This document shows positions 53,300 through 60,937 of a stretch of 64,000 nt of DNA, piece by piece (within the stretch, counting starts at the first letter, position 1; each line of letters begins with the position of its first letter). The DNA is from Clostridia bacterium. Lineage in GTDB: Bacteria > Bacillota > Clostridia > Christensenellales > Pumilibacteraceae. The stretch covers positions 52,468 to 116,467 of the forward strand of contig JAFVXY010000013.1 in the NCBI GenBank assembly GCA_017500845.1. The letters are read 5' to 3'. The translations under genes and the position numbers were made by a program. Under the pieces are notes generated by a model that was not told where the DNA came from, ran no database searches, and saw only the letters and a program-made list of their open reading frames with translations.

Positions 53300-55594
53300 T
53301 TAGGTAAGCTGAATCATAAAGCCGTTTCCGCTACGATCCACGTTTTTAAGCCTGCGATTGTTGAGCAAAATCGTATAAACCTCGCATTTGTCCAGCGTTC
53401 CATACATAGCCTCGTATTCGGCAAGCGCCGCAGAGTCACACTGACCGATACCCGTTGCGTTACCCGTTTCTTCTATCTTAGCGTAGATAAACTGCTCGAG
53501 CTGCGTGTTTATGGGCGCATTTCTAAGCATTTCTACGGACACGTACGTTTTTGTACCGTACGGCTGCATAACCTCGGCATAGCCGTAGCCGTGCTGAATG
53601 CAAAACTCTCTTAATCTTTCGTACTTGTCGATGTTGAGGTGATACGAGCACATATCAAAGTTCTTCATCTCTATTACGGCAATACGGTCCTTGTAATCCC
53701 TTACAACAAAGTCGGGGAAGTATCTGCGGTCGCTAAGCTCCTGCGATATGTACGGAATTTCCAGCGTCTGCGCACGCAAATCCTTAGCAAAGCCAACAGT
53801 CGCCATCATGGTAGCAAACCTGCTTTCGAGGAATGAATCGCACTCTATCGTGCGCTTGTAGCTGTCGAAGTCAAGCTCGAGCAAGCAAAAGTGCTTGGGC
53901 GCTTCCACAATCGGCTTTTCTACGTCCGAGAAAAGCTCGTCGAGATTGCCGCCAAAGGTGATTGCGTTTTCGGGATAAACGATAAGCTCCTCTACCTTTT
54001 CGCACTTGATTTCGTCGGGCACCTTCGCCACTATAACGGTGCGCTTGTCGTATTTACTTTGAAGCGTATCGTCATTTTTTTGACCATAGCTGTTATTTTG
54101 ACTGCCGCACTCATCGCCGCTTGCCGTGTTTGTCTCTTCTTTTTTTGCCTCCTGCTCGTCAAGAGCCTTAGGAACAGGCAGTCCAAGCACCTTGTAGGCA
54201 TCGGGCATTGCCACTCTGCCGTCACGGTCGACGCGCACAAGCCCCTTCTTTATAAGATACGCCTCGTACTTTTGCGCTATAACGTTGTTGCTTTCGTTCA
54301 TTGCGCGTGCAAGGTTGTCAAGACCAACGGGGCCGCCGCCGTAGCGGTGAATTATCATCTTAAGCAGCTCGCGGTCGCCGTTTTCCAAGCCGTATTCGTC
54401 TATTCCGTTTTCCTCAAAGAAGTCTATAATTATGTTTTCGGCAATACTTATGTTAAGCTTGCGGATTTCCTCAAGAGTAAGGGGTCCGTCCACCTTGATG
54501 TTGTTTTGCACTATGTGCTTAACAAGCGCCTTGTCGGTAATACGCTTTATCATATTGTTGGCGGTACGCGGATTGTTGCGACAGCGTTTGGATATAAGAA
54601 GCGCGTTTTGATCCGAAATGCTCATGCCAAGCTTGTAGGTGGACTTTGCGATTATGCCGGCAAGCACCTCGTCCGTGTATTCCTCCAGCCTAACCGCTAT
54701 GGTACGGTGAGTGAACGGCTTTGCAAGCTTACCGATTTCGGTGGTTGCACCAATAAGCGTAAAGGGCGGAAGCTGGAACTCAACGGGTCTTGCAAACTTG
54801 CCCTTGCCCTCGATGTACGTGATTCTGCCGTCTTGCATAGCGGAGTACAGCACCGACTCTGCAACGGGCAGAGGAATCGTGTGAATTTCGTCAATAAACA
54901 CTACGTCACGGGGCTTGAGCTTTTTGAAGATTGCCACCATCTCGGGAATGGTTATTTTAGAAACGTTGATTTCGGTAAAGCCTACGCCAAGCTCGTTGGC
55001 AATAATGCGCGAAAAGGTGCTTTTGCCAAGACCGTGCGAGCCGTACAGCATTATGTGCGGCATTGCCGCGTTTTTGAGCTTTGCGGCTGTTATAAGATCC
55101 TTTACTGCCGTAACAGCCTTGGGCTGACCAACGTACTCGGACAGCCATTTGGGCGCAAGCGCATTGCTTCCGCTTACCGTCTTTTTGTGCGACTGTTCAT
55201 TTGCATGCGGAGCAGCAGGAGCGGTAGGTGCGCCGGGCACAGTGGAAGCGGGCGGCACAGTAGGCGTTGTCGGAGCAATAGGCGTTGTCGGAGCTATGGG
55301 CGTGATAGGCGCAGCGGAAGGCGGTGCAATCGGTGCGGTAGGCGCAACGGGAGGCGGAGCTATTGGGGCAGAAGCCTTAAGCTTTTTATCGATGCCCTCA
55401 AGAAGCGCCGTAAGCTGCTTGCACTGATCGAGATACCTTTTTTGTACCGCGCCCGCACTGCTTTTTGCAAGCATAAGCGCTGTTTTTGCCGCACTTTGCA
55501 AATAACTGTACGCATGGGTAAGCTTGCCTGCTGTCATTGCCGCATTGGCAAGCCTAATATATTCATTCAAAAGACTTTCTTCTTTATTACTCAT
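53300..55594 (-). CDS. MIT-like domain + RuvB-like AAA ATPase + PD-(D/E)XK nuclease-like fusion
   Basis: 764 residues in four parts. Residues 5-70 form a helical domain (EYIRLANAAMTAGKLTHAYSYLQ, AAKTALMLAK) resembling the MIT domain and similar to the start of the island's other AAA protein. Residues 75-130 are a Pro/Ala-rich linker. Residues 150 to about 465 are a RuvB-like AAA module: Walker A GSHGLGKST (185-193), Walker B VVFIDEIH, sensor LIGATTEIGKL, arginine-finger-type THRTI and the winged helix RYGGGPVGLDNLARAM. The C-terminal domain has PDFVVRDYKDRIAVIEMK (PD about 629, ExK about 642-644), a PD-(D/E)XK active-site pattern. Genuine RuvB is about 330-350 residues, so this is a specialised fusion. 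Confidence 0.85.
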   Translation of the reverse strand: MSNKEESLLNEYIRLANAAMTAGKLTHAYSYLQSAAKTALMLAKSSAGAVQKRYLDQCKQLTALLEGIDKKLKASAPIAPPPVAPTAPIAPPSAAPITPIAPTTPIAPTTPTVPPASTVPGAPTAPAAPHANEQSHKKTVSGSNALAPKWLSEYVGQPKAVTAVKDLITAAKLKNAAMPHIMLYGSHGLGKSTFSRIIANELGVGFTEINVSKITIPEMVAIFKKLKPRDVVFIDEIHTIPLPVAESVLYSAMQDGRITYIEGKGKFARPVEFQLPPFTLIGATTEIGKLAKPFTHRTIAVRLEEYTDEVLAGIIAKSTYKLGMSISDQNALLISKRCRNNPRTANNMIKRITDKALVKHIVQNNIKVDGPLTLEEIRKLNISIAENIIIDFFEENGIDEYGLENGDRELLKMIIHRYGGGPVGLDNLARAMNESNNVIAQKYEAYLIKKGLVRVDRDGRVAMPDAYKVLGLPVPKALDEQEAKKEETNTASGDECGSQNNSYGQKNDDTLQSKYDKRTVIVAKVPDEIKCEKVEELIVYPENAITFGGNLDELFSDVEKPIVEAPKHFCLLELDFDSYKRTIECDSFLESRFATMMATVGFAKDLRAQTLEIPYISQELSDRRYFPDFVVRDYKDRIAVIEMKNFDMCSYHLNIDKYERLREFCIQHGYGYAEVMQPYGTKTYVSVEMLRNAPINTQLEQFIYAKIEETGNATGIGQCDSAALAEYEAMYGTLDKCEVYTILLNNRRLKNVDRSGNGFMIQLT

Positions 55595-55685
55595 TACTCT
55601 CTCTACCGTTGTTATTTTTTCTGCCGTTTAGACAGGGGCTGTGCGTTATGCACAAAATTCGTTGCCACGTATAGGCAAAAACCTG

Positions 55686-56261
55686 TTATTGACCAAGCTT
55701 GCGCTGAAGCTCTGCTAATTCTGCGTCAATCGAAGAGCTTGCGGCGCTTGCGCCCGTGTTGCCATAAATAAGAGCATTGATTTCGTCGTCGGTCGCCTTA
55801 GCGTTTTCGTCCGCAAAGGAGCCTACGGTATCCTGCGATTCGTCCATCAAATCCTCAAGGCTTTCGGTCTGAGCCTCTACCTTGCCCATAGCCATCTTAA
55901 GGTCGCTGTTGATTTTGCGAACGTCCGTAGTGGTATTGCCCGCGATCTGCTTTGCAATAACGTGGATAGCCTTAAGGAACTCGGTGGTCATTTCGGTCAT
56001 ATCGTTCATCTGCTCGATAATGCGTGCATTAAGAAGCATCTTAAGGGTACGCTTACGCTCGGTGATGGTCATCTGAAGTGCCTTTTTTGCAAGCTCAACC
56101 TGCTCGGGCAAATCTTCCTTAACTGCGATCTGAGCCTGCTGAATGTAAATTTCCTTTTGGGAATCAAGCTTTTTGATTCTCTTTTCGAGCTCCTTCATGG
56201 ACTGTCTTACAGCCATCTTTTTTTCTTGCTTACGCTCTTCCTTACTCTTGAAAATTGCCAT
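55686..56261 (-). CDS. ESCRT-III/Snf7-like helical protein
   Basis: 191 residues, almost all helical. A basic N-terminus (FKSKEERKQEKKMAVRQSMKELEKRIKKLD) leads to long helices (QVELAKKALQMTITERKRTLKML, MNDMTEMTTEFLKAIHVIAKQI), an acidic C-terminal part (MDESQDTVGSFADENAKATDDEIN), and a terminal IDAELAELQRKLGQ. The basic-core/acidic-tail layout and a final leucine-spaced helix like a MIM1 motif are features of ESCRT-III (CHMP) proteins. No primary-sequence match can be proven by eye. AGGAG ribosome binding site. Encoded directly after the MIT-like AAA ATPase (45 nt). Confidence 0.75.
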   Translation of the reverse strand: MAIFKSKEERKQEKKMAVRQSMKELEKRIKKLDSQKEIYIQQAQIAVKEDLPEQVELAKKALQMTITERKRTLKMLLNARIIEQMNDMTEMTTEFLKAIHVIAKQIAGNTTTDVRKINSDLKMAMGKVEAQTESLEDLMDESQDTVGSFADENAKATDDEINALIYGNTGASAASSSIDAELAELQRKLGQ

Positions 56262-56306
56262 TTTTATTTCTCCTAAATTTTATTTGGGTTATGAATTTTA
56301 TTTCGC

Positions 56307-57422
56307 TTACGCAATGTCCTCGGGCAACAGGGTCATAAGTGCGTCCTTGGTTATCGAAGACACGCCCGCAATACGGTTTGCCTGCTTTCTACACGTTTTT
56401 TCGAACAAGTTACGTACGTCACGGGCGTTACCGAAATTTTCGTCACGGGTGTCGTACATCTTTTGCAATCTTGTGCGAAGAATTCTCTCTGCCGGCTCGG
56501 AAAGAACCTTTCCGCCCTTGCGGCAGTTAAGCTTGAAAATAGCCACCATTTCGTCCACGGTGTAGTCGTCGAAGTGAAGCGTGTTGGGGAAACGCGATTT
56601 AAGACCGGGGTTCATCCTAATAAAGTCGTCCATTCTGTTTTCGTAGCCAGCAAGCACGGTTACGAACTCGCCACGCCTATCCTCTACTGCTTTAAGAAGA
56701 ACGCCCACAGCCTCCTTACCGAAGTCGTTTTCGCCACCCTCGGCAAGACGGTAAATCTCGTCGATGAACAGCACGCCGCCCATAGCTTCCTCTACCTTTT
56801 CCTGCGTTTTTATACCGGTTTGACCAACGTAGCCCGCAACGAGGTCCTCACGCTGAACCTCAACCAGCTGACCCTTTTCGATTATGCCAAGCGAGTATAA
56901 AATGTCCGCGATAATACGCGCAACAGTCGTTTTACCTGTACCCGGGCTGCCTGCAAAAATAAGGTGATTGTTTTGGTCGCCCGTGGGAAGCCCAAACTCC
57001 TTGTTCATTTGCTGAACCTTGAGATAGTTAATAAGATCCCTAACCTCGTTCTTTACCGCGCCAAGACCGATAAGCTCGTCGAGCTTAGCCAGCGACTCCT
57101 CTACCGAAAGCTTTGGGAGCGGCTCGGTGTTTTCCTGCTTTTTCTCCTGCGGCTTAGCGGAAGCGCCCGGCTTGTTTGTGCCTGCCGCGGGCTGCTGCTT
57201 GCTTTGAATAAGCTTTATGGCGTCCGTGATGTTTTTTACCTTAATCATATAGCCGTCACGCTCGGCGCTTACCGTAATTTTTGCAAGCTGAATAGCATTC
57301 TCTAGCGCACGCTTAAGGCAATCCAGCGCACCGTCAAGATTATTCTGAGCAATATATCTGTTTGCGCCCTCGTAGCTCGACTTAAAGCGCATTTCCAATA
57401 TGGCTTTATCCTTGTTATCCAT
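56307..57422 (-). CDS. CbbX/SpoVK-type AAA ATPase with MIT-like N-terminal domain
   Basis: 371-residue ATPase. Residues 10-75 form a helical bundle (SSYEGANRYIAQNNLDGALDC, KRALENAIQLAKI) resembling MIT and similar to the RuvB-like island protein. A charged linker (80-105) precedes a CbbX/SpoVK-type AAA module: LIGLGAVKNEVRDL, Walker A GSPGTGKTT (158-166), YVGQTGIKTQEKV pore-side segment, Walker B GVLFIDEIYRL (about 216-225), LAGYENRMDDF and GLKSRFPN arginine finger. MIT + AAA is the layout of Vps4, the ATPase that disassembles ESCRT-III in eukaryotes and archaea, although this AAA module is of another clade. Confidence 0.88.
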   Translation of the reverse strand: MDNKDKAILEMRFKSSYEGANRYIAQNNLDGALDCLKRALENAIQLAKITVSAERDGYMIKVKNITDAIKLIQSKQQPAAGTNKPGASAKPQEKKQENTEPLPKLSVEESLAKLDELIGLGAVKNEVRDLINYLKVQQMNKEFGLPTGDQNNHLIFAGSPGTGKTTVARIIADILYSLGIIEKGQLVEVQREDLVAGYVGQTGIKTQEKVEEAMGGVLFIDEIYRLAEGGENDFGKEAVGVLLKAVEDRRGEFVTVLAGYENRMDDFIRMNPGLKSRFPNTLHFDDYTVDEMVAIFKLNCRKGGKVLSEPAERILRTRLQKMYDTRDENFGNARDVRNLFEKTCRKQANRIAGVSSITKDALMTLLPEDIA

Positions 57423-57433
57423 ACAAACCTCGC

Positions 57434-58087
57434 TTAGCCCAAGCTTTTAAGCAGCTGCTCGGCACTTGCAAGCTCGGGAGCTACGTCCTTTTCGCTTGCG
57501 CCCGAAAAAGCGCTGAGGTTGCCATTCATCATAAACGCATCGATTTCGGCGTCTATCATGGGGTCTGCCGTGCCGCCGTCCGAAACCTCGTCGGGGAGCG
57601 CCATTTCCATCGAGCCAAGGAACTGGTCGAACATCATGCCCTGCTTGTCAAGCTCGCTTTGGGTCTTAGCAAAATTCCTTTGCGTTTCCATCATAACGTT
57701 CTTGTCAAGCGAAAGCTTGCCGAGCGATCCTGCGATTTCCTGCATTGCGCCCAAAAGTCCTGCGGTGTTTTTGGAAAGCGCCTGCATATCCTGCATACAC
57801 TCCATCTGGAAGAGGAACTGCTCTGCCTGAGCCTTTCTCGCCCTCGTTACCTTTATAAACGTAACGCACTGGGTGTAAATCTGACCGTATCCCTTTTGCT
57901 TAGCCGCAGCCGCACGCTGAATAAGGTTTTGCTCGGTCTTATTTATTTCGGCAATAAGCTTCTCTACCTCTTTCTTTTTCATCTTAGCGGTATACTTTGC
58001 CTGAAACTCCTGGTCTCTTTTTGCTTCCTCTTCGGCCCTTGCCTTTTCTTCCTTGGTTTGCTTGTTTTTTCCAAATAACATAATCAT
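57434..58087 (-). CDS. Helical coiled-coil protein, ESCRT-III-like
   Basis: 217 residues (the in-frame ATG at 58081 is an alternative start). The N-terminus is highly charged and helical (KNKQTKEEKARAEEEAKRDQEF), followed by KYTAKMKKKEVEKLIAEINKTEQNL and long amphipathic helices with several Met. The tail is acidic (DPMIDAEIDAFMMNG) and ends SAEQLLKSLG. The plan is the same as in the 191-residue island protein: basic helical core, acidic tail and leucine-spaced terminal helix. It lies 11 nt before the MIT-like AAA gene. Confidence 0.72.
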   Translation of the reverse strand: MIMLFGKNKQTKEEKARAEEEAKRDQEFQAKYTAKMKKKEVEKLIAEINKTEQNLIQRAAAAKQKGYGQIYTQCVTFIKVTRARKAQAEQFLFQMECMQDMQALSKNTAGLLGAMQEIAGSLGKLSLDKNVMMETQRNFAKTQSELDKQGMMFDQFLGSMEMALPDEVSDGGTADPMIDAEIDAFMMNGNLSAFSGASEKDVAPELASAEQLLKSLG

Positions 58088-58121
58088 TGTTTCCTTTTAT
58101 TTGTTTTTGTTTACGGTTTGC

Positions 58122-59048
58122 CTATCTTCTGCCGTTTACCAAGGCATCAAACTCGTCTGCCGCGGAATTGCGCGAGCTAAGACTACCGGTAGAATTTGCA
58201 ATTTGATTTTGCATATCCTGCGCCTTGCTTTCTTGCACCATAGCGTCGAAGCCGTCGTTTGCAGCCGCTGCCGCCGCACCCTGTCTGCGCGATCTTGTGT
58301 CCGCCATAATTTCGTTGTCGGTAAATATCTGCTCGTTCTTTCTTGCGATGATCGCCTCGCTGTCTGCCACCCACGAAGCAAGCTGAGCACCCGTCTTAGG
58401 CGGCTCGGGCATCTTTTGGATAGCCTCCACCTCGTTGAGTAGTCCTATTTGGTCTACAAGGTTGTTATACTGACCCTGTAGGGTAGCAACGGTTGCCTGA
58501 ACGGTCTGAAGCTGGCTTTGCTGAGTCATGTACTCTGCCTTTGCCCTTTGATATTCGTAGCTACCCGGAGCCGCTTCCTTAGCGCGGTCGAGTGCTCTTT
58601 GCATAGCCTCGTTGTGGTGAGCGATCTGCTTGAAGGCATCGCACATCTGAGCAAGCGTATCCGCACGTGCCTCGTCAAAGGCAAGGAAGTTTTTGGAATA
58701 CTTTTCCTTACCGTTAATTCTGGAGTGCATTATAGCGGAGTAAAGCATATTTGCATGAACTGCAATGGACTCGGCAGAGCCCTGCTGACAGTCCGCGGCA
58801 ATCTTGTCAAGCATTTTAAAGATTCTCTCGTCAATCGGCGCTATTTCCTTGCCGTCCATAGCGCGACCTCTTGAATCCATCGGGTACTCCATTTGCTGAA
58901 GCTGCATCATGGCTTGGTTAAGCACCTTGCCTGCGCCGCCAACCTGCATGCTACCGATTTTCATAAGAATACGCTGGATGCTTTCGGACATTAGCTGCGA
59001 ATTTTTTGCAAAATCCTTATTGTTGTATTTATGTGAAAAAAGTCCCAT
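58122..59048 (-). CDS. Helical coiled-coil protein (PspA/ESCRT-III-like), 308 residues
   Basis: Second gene of the island. It begins MGLFSHKYNNKDFAKN and is mostly helical, with a long coiled coil around AEYMTQQSQLQTVQATVATLQGQ, Ala-rich stretches and a C-terminal end DEFDALVNGRR. No cysteine, signal or membrane segment. The short hydrophobic N-terminus (MGLFS) could touch membrane, as in PspA/Vipp1 proteins. It lies 19 nt after the SPFH gene. In B. subtilis an SPFH protein (YdjI) works with PspA, which supports the grouping. Assignment to ESCRT-III is by architecture only. Confidence 0.7.
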   Translation of the reverse strand: MGLFSHKYNNKDFAKNSQLMSESIQRILMKIGSMQVGGAGKVLNQAMMQLQQMEYPMDSRGRAMDGKEIAPIDERIFKMLDKIAADCQQGSAESIAVHANMLYSAIMHSRINGKEKYSKNFLAFDEARADTLAQMCDAFKQIAHHNEAMQRALDRAKEAAPGSYEYQRAKAEYMTQQSQLQTVQATVATLQGQYNNLVDQIGLLNEVEAIQKMPEPPKTGAQLASWVADSEAIIARKNEQIFTDNEIMADTRSRRQGAAAAAANDGFDAMVQESKAQDMQNQIANSTGSLSSRNSAADEFDALVNGRR

Positions 59049-59067
59049 TGTTTTTTATCCTCTCTTT

Positions 59068-59991
59068 TTATTTGTTAAGCTTTTCGCCGCACTTATTGCA
59101 GTAATTACCACCATGGTTACGCTCGCCGCAACGCGGACAGATGATTACGGGCTTGTCGTCTCTGTCTGCGCGGTCGTGCTTACCGGCATGAGCCTCGACG
59201 TCCTTAGGCAAAGCATTTGTTTCTCTGATGTTCTCCACAAAGGCCTGCTCTTTATCTACGCCGATATCGTCGCGCTTGCCCTTGTTTTGCTCGGATCCGA
59301 TAGCGTTATTGATTTTTGCGTCCTTAAGGCGATTTCTTTTAAGCTCGTGATCGGGAGTATAAGCAAATTTGTTGATTACTACGCTTTCTACGCCAATGCC
59401 CTTGCTTTCAAGCCTATTGTTGATTTCTTCCTTAATCTTTTCCACAAACCTTTCGGCATTTGCCTTGCAGTCGTTGATGGTCGACCTCATAAGCACGGGA
59501 GCAAGAATCTTTTTGAAGATGCCCGTGCTTTCCTGACGCAAGAACTCACGAATATCGTCTCGCGTTATTGCGCCTCTTTCGCCCACCGCCATAGCAGTAA
59601 TAAAGCTGTAGAAGTTGCTTATCGTGTAATAGTAATTACCCGTTGCAATTACGCTTGCCTCTACGTTGAAGTCGGGGTCGATGGTGGTCATAGCATTGGA
59701 GCCGGCAAGCGCCCATTCCGCATTGTACTGGCTGGATTGGTCGATTGCATAAATCTCAAACTTTTCGTACGGCTTGTCGCCGCCAAAAAACTTCTTGTTC
59801 TTTCCGGGATTGAAAAGCCCGAAAACGGTGGACGACTGTCTCATTTGAACCTTGGTTTGATTGCCTATTTTTACAAGCACCGTAACCTTTCCGTCCGTTT
59901 CGATAACAGTGTTGGGAGTAAGCTCCGCCACCTTAACGCGCCAGCAAGCAACCTCCTCGGCTCCTCTGTTCTTGATTTCAATAACGCTCAT
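59068..59991 (-). CDS. SPFH/Band 7 protein with C-terminal zinc ribbons (YdjI-like)
   Basis: 307 residues, first gene of the island. It has an SPFH domain: strands around TVLVKIGNQTKVQMRQSSTVFG and FEIYAIDQSSQY, then the helical part (DDIREFLRQESTGIFKKIL, AERFVEKIKEEINNRLESKGIGVESVVI). It ends in paired zinc-ribbon knuckles CPRCGERNHGGNYCNKCGEKL. No membrane segment, as in the YdjI/virion-core-like branch. SPFH proteins build scaffolds on membranes; YdjI of B. subtilis is tied to the PspA stress system. It has an AGAGG ribosome binding site and the only strong promoter of the island in front. Confidence 0.9.
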   Translation of the reverse strand: MSVIEIKNRGAEEVACWRVKVAELTPNTVIETDGKVTVLVKIGNQTKVQMRQSSTVFGLFNPGKNKKFFGGDKPYEKFEIYAIDQSSQYNAEWALAGSNAMTTIDPDFNVEASVIATGNYYYTISNFYSFITAMAVGERGAITRDDIREFLRQESTGIFKKILAPVLMRSTINDCKANAERFVEKIKEEINNRLESKGIGVESVVINKFAYTPDHELKRNRLKDAKINNAIGSEQNKGKRDDIGVDKEQAFVENIRETNALPKDVEAHAGKHDRADRDDKPVIICPRCGERNHGGNYCNKCGEKLNK

Positions 59992-60091
59992 ACTTTACCT
60001 CTCTATTTTACAGCGAATTTCGCCAAATTTGCATGTTTTTGGGCGAGCAAAAAACGCAACGCCAAAAAAAGCGTATAAATATACACGTATG

Positions 60092-60120
60092 AGTATAGCA
60101 TATATTTCGACTTTTGTCTA
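60092..60120 (-). promoter_or_regulatory. Promoter of the 30.7 kb island
   Basis: -35 TAGACA (60115-60120), 17 nt, -10 TATACT (60092-60097) on the minus strand, giving a leader of about 95 nt before the SPFH gene. I found no second good promoter in the short gaps downstream, but internal promoters inside genes cannot be excluded. Confidence 0.7.
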
Positions 60121-60194
60121 CGGAAAATCAACATTTTCTTGATGTTTATTGATGTAAAAATCAAGAAAAAAAAGCTTTTTTCTAATAAATGTTA

Positions 60195-60223
60195 TTGTAA
60201 TTTCCAACACAATATGATATACT
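60195..60223 (+). promoter_or_regulatory. Promoter of the divergent zinc-ribbon gene
   Basis: -35 TTGTAA (60195-60200), 17 nt, -10 TATACT (60218-60223). It is back to back with the island promoter, about 75 nt between the -35 boxes. Confidence 0.65.
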
Positions 60224-60252
60224 GCTTGTATACCAACGACGGAGGACGAGCT

Positions 60253-60594
60253 ATGAGCATTTTTAAACGAAAGGTAGACTACACCTCGCTTACCTGCCCC
60301 GAGTGCGGCGAGCACCTCGACTACAACAAAGAGGCGGGAACGGCAAGGTGCAAATATTGCAACACCGAGATTATTATCGACGCTCCGTCTGCCCGCAAAT
60401 CCAACATGCTCGAAACGGTTTTTGACTTTGTTGAACGTCAGCAGGATCGCTACGAGCAGAATGCCGAAAAGCGCCGCCTTGCCGAGGAGCATGAAGCCGC
60501 GCGTCGCCGAGCCGCCGCAAAAAAGCGCAATATTATTCTTGGCGTTATCGTAACCGTTGCACTTATCGCATACGCTTTGATTATCCTACTATAG
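60253..60594 (+). CDS. Tail-anchored zinc-ribbon membrane protein
   Basis: 113 residues from the ATG at 60253 (GGAGG 7 nt upstream). A zinc ribbon (CPECGEHLDYNKEAGTARCKYC, four Cys at about residues 15-37) is followed by a charged coiled coil (RQQDRYEQNAEKRRLAEEHEAARRRAAAKK) and one C-terminal membrane helix (NIILGVIVTVALIAYALIILL), so the ribbon faces the cytoplasm. It is divergent from the SPFH gene and could be part of the same membrane system (inference). Strong terminator follows. Confidence 0.8.
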   Translation: MSIFKRKVDYTSLTCPECGEHLDYNKEAGTARCKYCNTEIIIDAPSARKSNMLETVFDFVERQQDRYEQNAEKRRLAEEHEAARRRAAAKKRNIILGVIVTVALIAYALIILL

Positions 60595-60605
60595 CAAATC
60601 GACAA

Positions 60606-60655
60606 CAAAAAAGAGGGAACGTACAAAAAACACCGTTACGTTCCCTCTTTTTATT
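60606..60655 (+). terminator. Terminator after the tail-anchored protein
   Basis: AAAAAGAGGGAACGTA (60608-60623) and TACGTTCCCTCTTTTT (60637-60652) form a perfect 16 bp stem with a 13 nt loop; it may work in both directions. Confidence 0.9.
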
Positions 60656-60676
60656 GTCTTATTTTGTTACTATCCC

Positions 60677-60757
60677 CAAACTTTGCTTCAGCGCAAAATT
60701 GGTTTTTTAGCAGAAAAAGCGCAATCACACCCAAAATCAAGCTTCGCTTGTCACCAA
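60677..60757 (-). repeat. Dispersed intergenic repeat, copy 3 (inverted)
   Basis: Read on the minus strand: caagcgaagcttgattttgg, then gcgctttttctgctaaaaaacc and tgcgctgaagcaaagtttgg. This follows the same order as copies 1 and 2. It overlaps the end of the first small Cys-rich gene by a few bases. Confidence 0.65.
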
Positions 60758-60924
60758 ATTTTTTTATCGTATTGAGGACACTCGCACGGCTGATGCGGCT
60801 CCTGCTTAGAGCGATACGACATGCCTTTTTTACAAATGCGCCTATCTACGTTATAGAAGCGGCAATTTGCACAGCACTTATCCTTTCTTTCCCATTCTTC
60901 CTTAAAGAAACCAAAAAGTCCCAT
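60751..60924 (-). CDS. Small Cys-rich protein, paralogue 1
   Basis: 57 residues from the ATG at 60924 (GGTGG upstream). MGLFGFFKEEWERKDKCC is followed by CRFYNVDRRIC and a C-terminal CECPQYDKKIW; six Cys in all suggest a metal site. It follows its paralogue at 60938-61165 after 13 nt, with the same MGLFGF start and Cys arrangement. Family not recognised. Confidence 0.65.
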   Translation of the reverse strand: MGLFGFFKEEWERKDKCCANCRFYNVDRRICKKGMSYRSKQEPHQPCECPQYDKKIW

Positions 60925-60937
60925 ATTTACCACCGAT

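Noticed and set aside
53300-55594. Housekeeping RuvB of the Holliday junction resolvasome
   Set aside because: It is twice the normal length, has an extra N-terminal helical domain, a Pro/Ala linker and a nuclease-like C-terminus, and no ruvA or ruvC is adjacent.
29337-60078. A known defence system such as DISARM, BREX or Zorya
   Set aside because: A SNF2 helicase and a nuclease-like domain are present, but there is no methyltransferase, PglZ, BrxC, ZorA/B or phospholipase D marker. The SPFH/AAA/helical core does not fit these systems.
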